Positions 50,060 through 58,573 of a DNA stretch of 64,000 nucleotides are shown piece after piece (the first letter of the stretch is position 1; the number at the start of each line of letters is the position of its first letter). Under the pieces are notes generated by a model. That model ran no database searches. It saw only the letters and a program-made list of their open reading frames with translations, and was not told where the DNA came from. This stretch comes from an uncultured Clostridia bacterium. GTDB lineage: Bacteria; Bacillota; Clostridia; Saccharofermentanales; Saccharofermentanaceae. The DNA is taken from assembly GCA_946187935.1 (NCBI GenBank), contig CAMHSJ010000003.1, positions 1-64,000 of the forward strand. Reading direction: 5' to 3'. The translations under genes were made by a program, and so were the position numbers.

Positions 50060-52501
50060 ATGAAGAGATTTAAAGAAACAGGCAAAAAGCTGCTGGCCCT
50101 TATGCTGGCAGGGATCATGGTCTTCGGTCTTTGTTCTTGTGACGAGGATGACTGGGATGACTGGGACGACGAAGACGACTGGGATTACGAAGACGATGAT
50201 GACGATGGTTACGATGGTGACGACGGCGGCAACGAGCCTGCCGAAAGAATCGGCGATGCGTCGCCCATGCAGATGACCGTCAACAAGGAGACCGGCGAGA
50301 TGTCCATAGAGCGCCCCGTATTCTCAGGTGAAGCAATGGGCGAAGAAGGAACATGGACGGTCTTTGTCTATATCTGCGGCTCGGATCTGGAATCAGACGG
50401 CGGTGCTGCAGTCAGCGATATCTATGAGATGTGCGATGCAGCTCAGAGCGATGACGTACGCTTCGTCGTTCAGACAGGCGGCGCATATGAATGGTCTGTT
50501 GGTTCCATCGAATCAGACAGAACTCAGCGTTTCCTCGTAGAGGACGGCGACATCACCAATGTCTATGACGGCAACGATGCCAATATGGGCGACTCTGACA
50601 CACTTGCAGACTTCCTTGTCTGGGGCATCAGCAACTACCCCGCAGACAACATGGGCCTCATATTCTGGGATCACGGCAGCGGAGCCATAACCGGAGCATG
50701 CTTCGATGAGAACCACGATAACGACTCGCTTACTTTAAGAGAGATCGACAGCAGCCTTCTTACCGCACAGCAGTACATGACCGAGAAATGGGAATTCATC
50801 GGTTTCGATGCCTGCCTCATGGGAAGCATCGAGATGGCCAACATCTGTGCAAGCTATGCCAAGTACATGTACGGCTCCGAAGAGGTAGAGCCCGGCGCAG
50901 GCTGGAACTACACCGAGATCGGAAGCTTTTTGGCATCTAACCCTGATGCTGACGGCGCTGAATTAGGACGCGTTGTATGTGACTCCTTCTACGAAGGATG
51001 CATAGCAGATGGCGATTACGACTGCTGCACACTTTCCGTAACTGATCTTAGCAGGATCGATAACGTTATCACGAGCTTTAACACATTCTCACAGGACATC
51101 TATGAGAACGGCGGCAATGCTGACGATCTCTCCACCATGATCCGTGAGATCGAAGGCGGCATCTGCTTCGGCTCTAACAACGACAACGAAGGTTATACTA
51201 ACATGGTCGACCTGGTAAGCCTCGTTACGGCATGCTCGGATTATTCAACATCTGAAGATGCGGTAATAAGCGCGATCAACGATGCTGTCATCTACAAGAT
51301 CCACGGCGCGGACCATCCCGATGCCTGCGGACTGTCAATTTACTTCCCCATCATGATCGGAGGTTCCGAAGAGCTCAAGGTATTTAGTGACATCTGCCCG
51401 AGCCCGTTCTATATGTCATTTTTAGACCGCCGTGATTACAGCGCATCCATCTACTACGTTGATGACGATTACGGCCGTGATGCCGATTACGACTCCGAAT
51501 ACTACTACGATGAAGAGGAAGGCATCTACTACTTCGTCCAGGATGGCGAGGATTACTGCTACGAGGAATCCACAGGCATCTACTACGTTTATAACGAGAG
51601 TACTGAGTACTGGGAAGAAACAGACGATCCCGGTCTTGATGCAGATCAGTACGAATACAGCTCTTCAAACCAGATCAGTTCATACTATTCTGACGATTAT
51701 ATGTACGACGATGACGGCTACTGGAACTGGAACTGTGATTACGACTACGATTCATCTTCGTGCTACTACAGGAGCAATCCTACCCAGACCGACCGTTTCG
51801 ACTACTTAGATGAGTTCGAAGCAACGGGCGACAGCGCTCACATCAAGTTCTTAAGGGCACCTTCATTAGACGATGAGGGCATCTTCAGGTTCACTCTTAC
51901 CAAGTATTCCTTAGACCACACTGCTGACGTATATGCAGTTGTCTACTTGGCAGCAAGTGACGATGAGCTCCTTGAACTGGGCGATACATACGACATCGAC
52001 TGCGACTGGGAGAACGGTTCTTTTGCCGACGTCTTTGACGGTTACTGGATCTCTCTTCCTGACGGACAAAACCTGTCGACGACCATTGTAGAGGCCAATG
52101 ACGACTTTGTTATCTACACCTCCCCCATCCTTCTCAACGGAACTGAGACCAACCTCAGATTCCGCCAGACATTAGATGACGGCATCATAGTCGTGGAAGG
52201 AACCTGGGACGGCGTAACAGACTCAGGCGCATCATCAAGAAGTGCCACAAAGCTTAAGGACGGGGATGTCATCACACCTCTTTACACGAGCTTCACTTTT
52301 GATGACATCGACACTGACATCATTTCCGAAGGAGTGGAATATACAGTTAACGGCGAACTTGAGCTCTACTACGACCTCCTTCCTGAAGGCGACTACTACT
52401 ACACATTCGTCATCGAGGACGTCTACCGTGACTGCAAGGTTACCGACTCAGAAATGTTCTATGTTGATGAGGATGGTTACGTAAGCTACTACATCGACTA
52501 A
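50060..52501 (+). CDS. Clostripain-family (C11) cysteine protease lipoprotein
   Basis: A protein of 813 residues with a lipoprotein signal (lipobox LCSC, about 24) and an Asp/Trp-rich low-complexity stretch (WDDWDDEDDWDYEDDDDDGY, about 30-60). The C11 domain has the catalytic His in GLIFWDHGSGAITG (about 200) and Cys in EFIGFDACLMGSIEMAN (about 251). After it a Tyr/Asp-rich segment (about 465-570) and a beta-rich C-terminus follow. GGAGGATCT precedes the ATG. It lies 49 bases after the cyclase gene on the same strand and is ended by a strong terminator. Confidence 0.92.
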   Translation: MKRFKETGKKLLALMLAGIMVFGLCSCDEDDWDDWDDEDDWDYEDDDDDGYDGDDGGNEPAERIGDASPMQMTVNKETGEMSIERPVFSGEAMGEEGTWTVFVYICGSDLESDGGAAVSDIYEMCDAAQSDDVRFVVQTGGAYEWSVGSIESDRTQRFLVEDGDITNVYDGNDANMGDSDTLADFLVWGISNYPADNMGLIFWDHGSGAITGACFDENHDNDSLTLREIDSSLLTAQQYMTEKWEFIGFDACLMGSIEMANICASYAKYMYGSEEVEPGAGWNYTEIGSFLASNPDADGAELGRVVCDSFYEGCIADGDYDCCTLSVTDLSRIDNVITSFNTFSQDIYENGGNADDLSTMIREIEGGICFGSNNDNEGYTNMVDLVSLVTACSDYSTSEDAVISAINDAVIYKIHGADHPDACGLSIYFPIMIGGSEELKVFSDICPSPFYMSFLDRRDYSASIYYVDDDYGRDADYDSEYYYDEEEGIYYFVQDGEDYCYEESTGIYYVYNESTEYWEETDDPGLDADQYEYSSSNQISSYYSDDYMYDDDGYWNWNCDYDYDSSSCYYRSNPTQTDRFDYLDEFEATGDSAHIKFLRAPSLDDEGIFRFTLTKYSLDHTADVYAVVYLAASDDELLELGDTYDIDCDWENGSFADVFDGYWISLPDGQNLSTTIVEANDDFVIYTSPILLNGTETNLRFRQTLDDGIIVVEGTWDGVTDSGASSRSATKLKDGDVITPLYTSFTFDDIDTDIISEGVEYTVNGELELYYDLLPEGDYYYTFVIEDVYRDCKVTDSEMFYVDEDGYVSYYID

Positions 52502-52523
52502 TAGGTCTGAAACTGAGATCTTA

Positions 52524-52551
52524 GGGGACGCTGCGGCGTCCCTTTCTTTTT
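52524..52551 (+). terminator. Terminator of the clostripain gene
   Basis: GGGACGC/GCGTCCC stem (52525-52531, 52536-52542) followed by TTTCTTTTT. Confidence 0.9.
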
Positions 52552-52581
52552 GCAGGTGTCTGCTCTTAAGATATGCTGCAT

Positions 52582-52705
52582 CTGTTGTTAGGGTTACTGT
52601 TAGGATTTCGGAAAAACTCTAACATAAACATGTTAAAGACCAGGGAAAAACATATACTTGTTAGGATCTTGATAAAACTCTAACACTTACTCTAACAAGT
52701 GTGAT
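52582..52705. repeat. 61-bp tandem inverted-repeat cluster D
   Basis: Two copies of a 27-base unit (52598-52624 and 52659-52685) match at 23 of 27 positions, are spaced exactly 61 bases apart and have TGTTAG/CTAACA ends. Between them ATGTT/AACAT arms make a third inverted repeat. CTTGTTAG/CTAACAAG arms enclose the second copy and its flank. No coding frame or ribosome site is present. Confidence 0.75.
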
Positions 52706-52727
52706 CGGCCAAGTTATCTGAAACAGA

Positions 52728-52753
52728 TAAGGGATGCCAAACGGCATCCCTTA
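52728..52753 (-). terminator. Terminator after DUF4044 gene
   Basis: TAAGGGATGCC/GGCATCCCTTA perfect stem around AAAC; on the minus strand the tail ATCTGTTTC is only moderately U-rich. Confidence 0.65.
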
Positions 52754-52787
52754 AGGTCTTGTTTATGGTATTGGTAACAGACGGATC

Positions 52788-52913
52788 TTACATCCCAAGC
52801 TTAGCCTGCTGCATAACTACCACGATTATCGCAAATACAAATGACACGAGCATCGCGATTATGATTATCCATGCTATAAGCTTCTTCGCAAAATCCTTCT
52901 GTCTTGCACTCAT
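52788..52913 (-). CDS. DUF4044-like small membrane protein
   Basis: A protein of 41 residues, MSARQKDFAKKLIAWIIIIA then MLVSFVFAIVVVVMQQAKLG, ending in Met-stop. A basic N-terminus and one transmembrane helix match the DUF4044 family of tiny Firmicute membrane proteins. The ATG lies 5 bases after the HtrA stop and the gene is ended by a hairpin, so it is co-transcribed with HtrA. GAGG overlaps the end of HtrA. Confidence 0.8.
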   Translation of the reverse strand: MSARQKDFAKKLIAWIIIIAMLVSFVFAIIVVVMQQAKLGM

Positions 52914-52918
52914 CAGAT

Positions 52919-54241
52919 CTAGTCCTCACTCGTCTGTGTTGTTGCGGTCACATATTCAGCACCTTCGTAGTCTGCGCTGTCGCCGATAACCAGGGTAAGC
53001 TCGATCTGCTTGCCGTCCCTTATCACTATCATCGTGACCTCATCGCCGACATTATGTGAATCGCGTATATCAATAATATCATCAGTTTTTGTAATTTCAA
53101 CACCATCCATGGAACGGATCAGGTCGCCTATCCTGATACCTGCCTGGTCTGCAGGGCCTCCCGCAACGATGGCTGCCGCATAGACGCCCGGCTCTACTCC
53201 GTAGTATGCGCCGTCAGTGACCTTTGTCATGGAAACGCCGAGATATGGTCTGTTTATGACCTTGCCGTAGTTAATTATGGACTCTATTACGGACTTGACA
53301 TTGTCTATGGAGATCGCAAAGCCCAGTCCTTCGGAAGTCGTTGTTACCATCTTGGCATTGATTATCCCCACGACCTCGCCAAATGAATTGATGAGAGGTC
53401 CGCCGCTGTTGCCGTTGTTAATGGCTGCATCAGTCTGGATAACGCTGATCTTATAACCATCCTTGTTGATGGTACGGTCAAGTGCCGAGACCACGCCGAC
53501 CGTAACCGTATCGTCAAGTCTTCCCAATGCGTTGCCTATTGCAACTACGAGCTCGCCGGGTCTTAGATCAGAAGAATTGCCGAGCACTACATAGGGCAGC
53601 TCTTCTTCGACATCGACCTTGAGGACTGCCACATCGTTTTGTATGTCAGAGCCTACGATCTCGGCCTTAACGGCTTCTTCCCTATTGGGGAGTGAGACTG
53701 TCAGATAGTATGTGTCGGGGTATTTCTCTGCCGAATCTATAACGTGCTGATTTGTAACGATGTAGCCGTCAGGCGTGATTATGAATCCTGTGCCGGCGCC
53801 TGTCTCCTTAGCCTGCCCGCCGGTGTTTGCCATAAGGTGCACCGACAATGTAGCAGGACTTACAAGATCGACTATCTCTGTCGTTGTGAGGCGCTGTTTG
53901 TCAGGTGATGACACGCTTGCTGCCTCTTCAAGGCTGAACCAGGGCTCTGCAAGATCTTCTTCTGTTGCAGACTGAGGCTCTATTGAAGCTTCCTCGTTTT
54001 GTGCTGACGAAACTCCTGCGCCGTTATTCCCAACATATGTGGTGATGCCCGTAAGTCCCGTGTTCAGTCTGTAGATGTAAACGGACTGGACTGCCGAATA
54101 GAATACGCTGACCGCAAGAAGCGCTACAAGGATCTTGGTCTTTTTATCAGAGGGCTTCTTTCTCTTCCCGGAAACAGGTTCCGGCTGTGACTGCTCTGCC
54201 GCTTCACCGGTTTCTGCTACGTTATTCTCTAATTCATCCAT
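52919..54241 (-). CDS. htrA: HtrA/DegP-like membrane-anchored serine protease
   Basis: A protein of 440 residues. A cytoplasmic N-terminus and one transmembrane helix (about 36-57) precede a trypsin-like domain with His in VTNQHVIDSA (about 166), Asp in NDVAVLKVD (about 203) and Ser in NNGNSGGPLI (about 281), then a single PDZ domain (about 335-425). It degrades or refolds damaged secreted proteins. The ATG at 54241 has AGAGGTGATAAGC; a GTG 3 codons upstream is weaker. It lies opposite a clostripain-type protease, making a small extracytoplasmic proteolysis cluster. Confidence 0.94.
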   Translation of the reverse strand: MDELENNVAETGEAAEQSQPEPVSGKRKKPSDKKTKILVALLAVSVFYSAVQSVYIYRLNTGLTGITTYVGNNGAGVSSAQNEEASIEPQSATEEDLAEPWFSLEEAASVSSPDKQRLTTTEIVDLVSPATLSVHLMANTGGQAKETGAGTGFIITPDGYIVTNQHVIDSAEKYPDTYYLTVSLPNREEAVKAEIVGSDIQNDVAVLKVDVEEELPYVVLGNSSDLRPGELVVAIGNALGRLDDTVTVGVVSALDRTINKDGYKISVIQTDAAINNGNSGGPLINSFGEVVGIINAKMVTTTSEGLGFAISIDNVKSVIESIINYGKVINRPYLGVSMTKVTDGAYYGVEPGVYAAAIVAGGPADQAGIRIGDLIRSMDGVEITKTDDIIDIRDSHNVGDEVTMIVIRDGKQIELTLVIGDSADYEGAEYVTATTQTSED

Positions 54242-54313
54242 GCTTATCACCTCTTAACGCTGTAATACCTGAAATATAGATCATCTGCTGCAGGAAATAT
54301 CGGCAAAACCTTG

Positions 54314-54952
54314 TCAAAAAAGGTCCAAAATCCCGCCATTCATCTCACACTTTTCGCCCTTGGTGAGGATCGCTCTTCCTGAAGATATATCCGTTGCGAA
54401 ATCCTCGAAAAGACCAGCATCTTCTTCCTTAACTCTTACGGCAAGATCCACCTTCTGCCCGAAAACGCCCTCACCTACATCAAAGCCTCTGGCGGTTGCC
54501 TCTCTTACGAACCTGTCGTAAAGAGGATAGTCCATAAGCACTTGATATGTGATACCTGATCTGAATGAAGCGGGCATTCCGTCAGCAAGTGCAGCTTTCC
54601 CGGCCTCGGTATATGCTCTTACAAGTCCGCCTTTGCCAAGGAGGATCCCTCCGAAATACCTGGTCACGCAAACAGCGCAGTCTATCATCTCGCTGTTTTG
54701 AAGAAGTGACAGCAACGGCATTCCGGCCGTCCCTGACGGCTCGCCGTCGTCTGTTGATTTGCTGAGGTTTCCCTGCCTTAATCTCCATGCATAGCAGCAG
54801 TGCTTCGCATCAGGATAGAGACTCTTCTCATGTTTAATGAATTCTTCTGCCTCTTCTTTGGATGAAACCCTCTTGCTGCTGCCTATGAAGACCGACTGCT
54901 TGATCTCGATCCTTGAACTGCCCTCACGCGTAAGTGTTATGAGCTCAGGCAA
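54314..54952 (-). CDS. yigZ: YigZ/IMPACT family protein
   Basis: A protein of 212 residues. KHCCYAWRLRQGNLSKSTDDGEPSGTAGMPLL and VCVTRYFGGILLGKGGLVRAY are the family hallmarks; the C-terminal half is the second alpha/beta domain. IMPACT-type proteins bind nucleic acids or ribosome-linked factors; the exact role is unknown. The start is TTG at 54950-54952, since AAGGAGC lies 9 bases upstream inside the end of the Nudix gene. It starts 1 base after the Nudix stop. Confidence 0.92.
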   Translation of the reverse strand: MPELITLTREGSSRIEIKQSVFIGSSKRVSSKEEAEEFIKHEKSLYPDAKHCCYAWRLRQGNLSKSTDDGEPSGTAGMPLLSLLQNSEMIDCAVCVTRYFGGILLGKGGLVRAYTEAGKAALADGMPASFRSGITYQVLMDYPLYDRFVREATARGFDVGEGVFGQKVDLAVRVKEEDAGLFEDFATDISSGRAILTKGEKCEMNGGILDLF

Positions 54953-54953
54953 A

Positions 54954-55373
54954 TCAGTAAAGCTCCTTATACTTCTGGTAAGCCATCATGACAAGCGACT
55001 TGTCCTGACTGTAGGTGATTATCTCAAGCGCCTTCTCTATCGGGAAGAACGCAGCTCCGCTTATACCGGCCTCCAGATTGTGCTCAGCCTCTGATGAATC
55101 AGCTTTCATAACAAACCATGAAACGTTGTTGTGCACGGGCTTGCGCCTTGAGATCGAATAGTACTCGTAATTAGTCTTGCCGCAAGGAGCTATGACCTCG
55201 GCATCAACGCCTGCCTCGATCTTGACCCTTCTTTTTGCAAGGTCAGATGCCTTGGTATCGTCGCCGTTCTTGATGACGCCCTTGGGGAAACCCCACTCCT
55301 GCTTGTCGTTGCGGATGAGAAGAACGTTCTCACCAAAGAAAACTATGCCGCCTGAACAGTTACGTACTATCAT
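54954..55373 (-). CDS. Nudix-fold protein with degenerate Nudix box
   Basis: A protein of 139 residues. SGGIVFFGENVLLIRNDKQEWGFPKGVIKNGDD has the Nudix strand pattern with WGFPKG. The Nudix box itself (G-x5-E-x7-R-E-U-x-E-E-x-G-U) reads GVIKNGDDTKASDLAKRRVK then IEAGV: the REUXEE core is RRVKIE, so two metal-binding glutamates are replaced. Hydrolase activity is doubtful; a diadenosine-polyphosphate-type role is the family default. AGAGGTCAGCAAG precedes the ATG. It heads the short leftward operon with yigZ. Confidence 0.8.
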   Translation of the reverse strand: MIVRNCSGGIVFFGENVLLIRNDKQEWGFPKGVIKNGDDTKASDLAKRRVKIEAGVDAEVIAPCGKTNYEYYSISRRKPVHNNVSWFVMKADSSEAEHNLEAGISGAAFFPIEKALEIITYSQDKSLVMMAYQKYKELY

Positions 55374-55462
55374 CTTGCTGACCTCTTAGCTTTTTTCTAA
55401 TTCTATCATACACGCGCATTATGTGAGCATTCTTCTTTATTTATTCTTTTTAATATAGGTTG

Positions 55463-55468
55463 TATAAT
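55463..55468 (+). promoter_or_regulatory. -10 box directly before the glycosidase-like start (leaderless geometry)
   Basis: Consensus TATAAT 6 bases before the ATG at 55475, so transcription should start at or near the start codon; no ribosome site is seen and the -35 is poor. Confidence 0.5.
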
Positions 55469-55474
55469 TGCTCT

Positions 55475-56830
55475 ATGCGAAAGTCAAACAACAACTCCAA
55501 AAGATCTTCCCCTTCCAATGTCGGAAGACTTATTGCAATGCAGCGTGCCTTTACAGGAGTCTCGGCGGTTGCGGTATTGCTCGGAGCAGTCATCCTTACC
55601 GTCCTTCTGGTAAAGCTCGGCAAGGCCGTAATAGCGGGTATGCCCGAGAAGACGGAGCCTTCAGAGACTTTTGTTCCCATCGTTTCAACTGAGCCGGTCG
55701 TTACCGAAACGACTGTGATGCATACAGAACTCCTGCCTGCCGATGAACTGTCCGATGCGTTCTGGGGCAAGCTGCCTGAACTGCCTGAGCCTGAGGTAAA
55801 GCACGTAACTCATAACGAGGTCCGCGGCATATACATAGGTTCATGTTCGGCCTTGGACAGAGCGATAGAGCTGTGCAACAATTCAGAACTCAATGCAGTG
55901 GTAATAGATCTCAAGACAGAGTGGGGCCTTCCCTGGATGAGCACCAACCAGACCGCCAGAGAGATCGGCTATGTCTGGGACGCTTATGACATCGACTCCG
56001 TCATTGAACGCTGCCACGAGAACGGCATCATGGTAATAGGCCGTATAGTCTGCTTCAATGACAGCACGGCAGCAGGCCACTTCCCTGAGAGATCCATAAG
56101 AGATGTTAACGGAAACACCTTAAAGTTCAGGACAGAAGGCTCAAGACCGTTCTTAAGCCCTTACAACACCGACAATTGGGAATACCTGATATCGATCGGC
56201 GAGGAGGCTGCAAGCCACGGCCTTGACGAGATCCAGTTTGACTATGTGCGTTTTCCCGCAGGATCGACCACTTCAGGCGAGCAGCCCTACTACGGACCCG
56301 AGGATACCACTCCTTCCAAGTCCGCTGCGGTCAACAGATTCCTTCAGATGGCAAGGATCAGGATCCAGGATACGATGGGTGTTCCCGTCTCTGCGGATAT
56401 CTTCGGTATCGTCCTTACCAGCGCCATGGATGCCAAGATCATAGGACAGGACTTTGCGACACTCGGCATGACAGGCATCGATTCCTGCTGCCCGATGGCT
56501 TACCCTTCTCACTACGCATTAGGCACCATGCTGGGCGGCCACACCTTCGAGTATCCTGACAAGGAGCCTTATCTCATGGTCTACAGCGTTCTCCACGAGT
56601 CTTCCGATATCTACAGGCAGGAAGGCTTTACGACGGTAAGGCCGTATCTGCAGGCATTCACCGCGACTTACATCGGCGCCGGCAATTACATGGAATACGA
56701 CTATACCGCCATGAACGCCCAGATCAAGGCTATCCACGACCTGGGCCTTAATGAGTTCATACTCTGGGATCCTGCGTGCAAATACCCCGACGGCAATTAC
56801 GACGGATACATGGCAGTGGAGACTGACTGA
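55475..56830 (+). CDS. DUF4015 putative glycoside hydrolase, membrane-anchored
   Basis: A protein of 451 residues from the ATG at 55475 (an in-frame TTG at 55460 lies inside the promoter). A basic N-terminus and one transmembrane helix (about 30-52) are followed by a Thr/Glu-rich linker and a TIM-barrel-like domain from about 110: RGIYIGSCSALDRAIE, AVVIDLKTEWG, IMVIGRIVCFND, GLDEIQFDYVRFPAG and LGLNEFILWDPACKY, all matching PF13200. Substrates are unknown; cell-wall or exopolysaccharide is likely. No ribosome site is seen and a -10 box lies 6 bases before the ATG. Confidence 0.88.
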   Translation: MRKSNNNSKRSSPSNVGRLIAMQRAFTGVSAVAVLLGAVILTVLLVKLGKAVIAGMPEKTEPSETFVPIVSTEPVVTETTVMHTELLPADELSDAFWGKLPELPEPEVKHVTHNEVRGIYIGSCSALDRAIELCNNSELNAVVIDLKTEWGLPWMSTNQTAREIGYVWDAYDIDSVIERCHENGIMVIGRIVCFNDSTAAGHFPERSIRDVNGNTLKFRTEGSRPFLSPYNTDNWEYLISIGEEAASHGLDEIQFDYVRFPAGSTTSGEQPYYGPEDTTPSKSAAVNRFLQMARIRIQDTMGVPVSADIFGIVLTSAMDAKIIGQDFATLGMTGIDSCCPMAYPSHYALGTMLGGHTFEYPDKEPYLMVYSVLHESSDIYRQEGFTTVRPYLQAFTATYIGAGNYMEYDYTAMNAQIKAIHDLGLNEFILWDPACKYPDGNYDGYMAVETD

Positions 56831-56831
56831 T

Positions 56832-56860
56832 TTGATAAATACACTTACTAAGACTAAAAT
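56832..56860 (+). promoter_or_regulatory. serS promoter
   Basis: -35 TTGATA (56832-56837), 17-base spacer, -10 TAAAAT (56855-56860), 31 bases before the serS ATG. No T-box leader fits in this space. Confidence 0.78.
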
Positions 56861-56891
56861 ATACGAAGCTAATCCAAAGGAGAGAATTTAA

Positions 56892-58178
56892 ATGCTGGAC
56901 ATCAAATTCTTAAGAACAAACCCTGATATCGTAAAACAGAATATCAAGAACAAGTTTCAGGACGATAAGCTCCCTCTAGTTGACGAAGTAATAGAGCTTG
57001 ACAAGGAGTACCGTGAAGCGAAGACAAGAGCTGAGTACTTAAGATCCCAGCGCAACAAGATCAGCAAGCAGATAGGCTTCCTGATGTCGCAGGGCAAGAA
57101 GGACGAGGCTGAAGACGTCAAGAAGCAGGTTACCGAGATGGCGGATGAGCTTGAGGCTCTTTCTGTCAAGGAGACAGAGTATGAGGAGAAGATCCGCAAG
57201 ATCATGCTCGTTATCCCGAACATCATCGACCCTTCTGTTCCGATCGGCAAGGACGATTCAGAGAATGTTGAGATCCAGAGATACGGTGAGCCTTTTGTAC
57301 CTGACTTCGAGATCCCCTACCATGTTGACATCATGGAGAAGCTTAACGGCATCGAGCTCGACCAGGCAAGGAATACATCAGGCAACGGCTTCTACTACTT
57401 AAGAGGCGACATCGCAAGACTTCACTCAGCCTGCCTTTCATATGCAAGAGACTTCATGATCGACCGCGGCTTCACATATTACATCCCGCCCTACATGATC
57501 CGTTCTTCCGTAGTCGACGGCGTAATGAGCTTTGCCGAGATGGAGAACATGATGTATAAGATCGAGGGCGAGGACCTCTACCTCATCGGTACTTCCGAGC
57601 ATTCCATGATCGGCAAGTTCATCGATTCCATTATCGACGAGAAGGATATCCCCCAGACTCTCACTTCATACTCACCCTGCTTCAGAAAGGAAGTCGGCGC
57701 ACACGGAATCGAAGAGCGCGGCGTCTACAGGATCCACCAGTTCGAGAAGCAGGAGATGATCGTCGTCTGCAAGCCTGAAGATTCCATGAAGTGGTACGAC
57801 AAGCTCTGGCAGAACACAGTAGATTTCTTCCGTTCACTCGACATCCCCGTAAGAACGCTCGAGTGCTGCTCAGGAGACTTGGCTGACCTCAAGGTCAAGT
57901 CATGCGACGTTGAAGCCTGGTCACCCAGACAGCAGAAGTATTTTGAGGTAGGTTCATGCTCCAACTTAGGCGATGCACAGGCAAGAAGACTTAAGATAAG
58001 GATCAGAGGTGAGGAAGGTACATATCTTGCCCACACCTTGAACAATACCTGTGTAGCTCCTCCGAGAATGCTCATCGCTTTCCTCGAGAACAACTTAAAC
58101 GAGGACGGTTCCATCAGGATCCCCGAGCCCTTAAGGATGTACATGGGCGGCAAGGACACGATCAAGGTTCCTGAGTGA
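56892..58178 (+). CDS. serS: Seryl-tRNA synthetase (archaeal-like variant)
   Basis: A protein of 428 residues charging tRNA-Ser. The N-terminal long coiled-coil arm (about 30-105) binds the tRNA. Motif 2 is SPCFRKEVGAHGIEERGVYRIHQFEKQEM, and motif 3 HTLNNTCVAPPRMLIAFLEN. The loop reading LIGTSEHSMIGKF and the segment WSPRQQKYFEVGSCSNLGDAQARRL follow the archaeal/eukaryotic-like SerRS branch rather than the usual TAEVPLTN form. AAAGGAGAG precedes the ATG, with a good promoter in the 60-base gap. Confidence 0.95.
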   Translation: MLDIKFLRTNPDIVKQNIKNKFQDDKLPLVDEVIELDKEYREAKTRAEYLRSQRNKISKQIGFLMSQGKKDEAEDVKKQVTEMADELEALSVKETEYEEKIRKIMLVIPNIIDPSVPIGKDDSENVEIQRYGEPFVPDFEIPYHVDIMEKLNGIELDQARNTSGNGFYYLRGDIARLHSACLSYARDFMIDRGFTYYIPPYMIRSSVVDGVMSFAEMENMMYKIEGEDLYLIGTSEHSMIGKFIDSIIDEKDIPQTLTSYSPCFRKEVGAHGIEERGVYRIHQFEKQEMIVVCKPEDSMKWYDKLWQNTVDFFRSLDIPVRTLECCSGDLADLKVKSCDVEAWSPRQQKYFEVGSCSNLGDAQARRLKIRIRGEEGTYLAHTLNNTCVAPPRMLIAFLENNLNEDGSIRIPEPLRMYMGGKDTIKVPE

Positions 58179-58205
58179 TCAAGTCATAATACATAAAACA
58201 TATCA

Positions 58206-58236
58206 GCGGTCCCGTCAATGGCGGGACCGTTTTTTA
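58206..58236 (+). terminator. serS terminator
   Basis: CGGTCCCG/CGGGACCG stem (58207-58214, 58222-58229) followed by TTTTTTA. Confidence 0.92.
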
Positions 58237-58240
58237 TCAC

Positions 58241-58274
58241 AAAACAAAAGCGACGCCCCATCCGGGACATCGCT
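58241..58274 (-). terminator. rpmB terminator
   Basis: On the minus strand AGCGA-CCC / GGG-TCGCT arms are followed by TTTTGTTTTG; it lies about 30 bases beyond rpmB. Confidence 0.8.
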
Positions 58275-58303
58275 CCATTTACTTTTGACTTGGAAAATAT
58301 AAC

Positions 58304-58501
58304 TTACGCTCTTGTTACTTTACCGGAACGGAGGCAACGAGTGCATACGTTCATTGACTTGGGGGTGCCGTCAACAACAACCTTAACCTTGTGTACGTTA
58401 GCCTGCTGTGTCGTAAGCGCACGACGTGAAATCTGTGAACGCGTAATTCTGATTTTCCTGCCGAAGAACATATCCTTCTGGCAAATTTCACACTTAGCCA
58501 T
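58304..58501 (-). CDS. rpmB: 50S ribosomal protein L28
   Basis: A protein of 65 residues. MAKCEICQKDMFFGRKI and NVCTRCLRSGKVTRA give two CxxC pairs, so this is the zinc-binding C+ form of L28. ACAGGAGGTGTTTTC precedes the ATG. It is transcribed leftwards with its own terminator and is separated from the SH3-domain gene by 72 bases. Confidence 0.97.
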   Translation of the reverse strand: MAKCEICQKDMFFGRKIRITRSQISRRALTTQQANVHKVKVVVDGTPKSMNVCTRCLRSGKVTRA

Positions 58502-58573
58502 GAAAACACCTCCTGTTAGATTTTCAAACGCCTATGAATAATATCACATGGAGTCAAATAGTGCAACAAGAAA

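Noticed and set aside
52582..52705. Repeat cluster D considered as a CRISPR array
   Set aside because: Only two 27-base copies with 61-base period, internal palindromes in the spacer and no cas genes in the window.
56831..56891. A T-box leader expected before serS
   Set aside because: The 60-base gap holds a good promoter and ribosome site but no specifier stem or T-box sequence.
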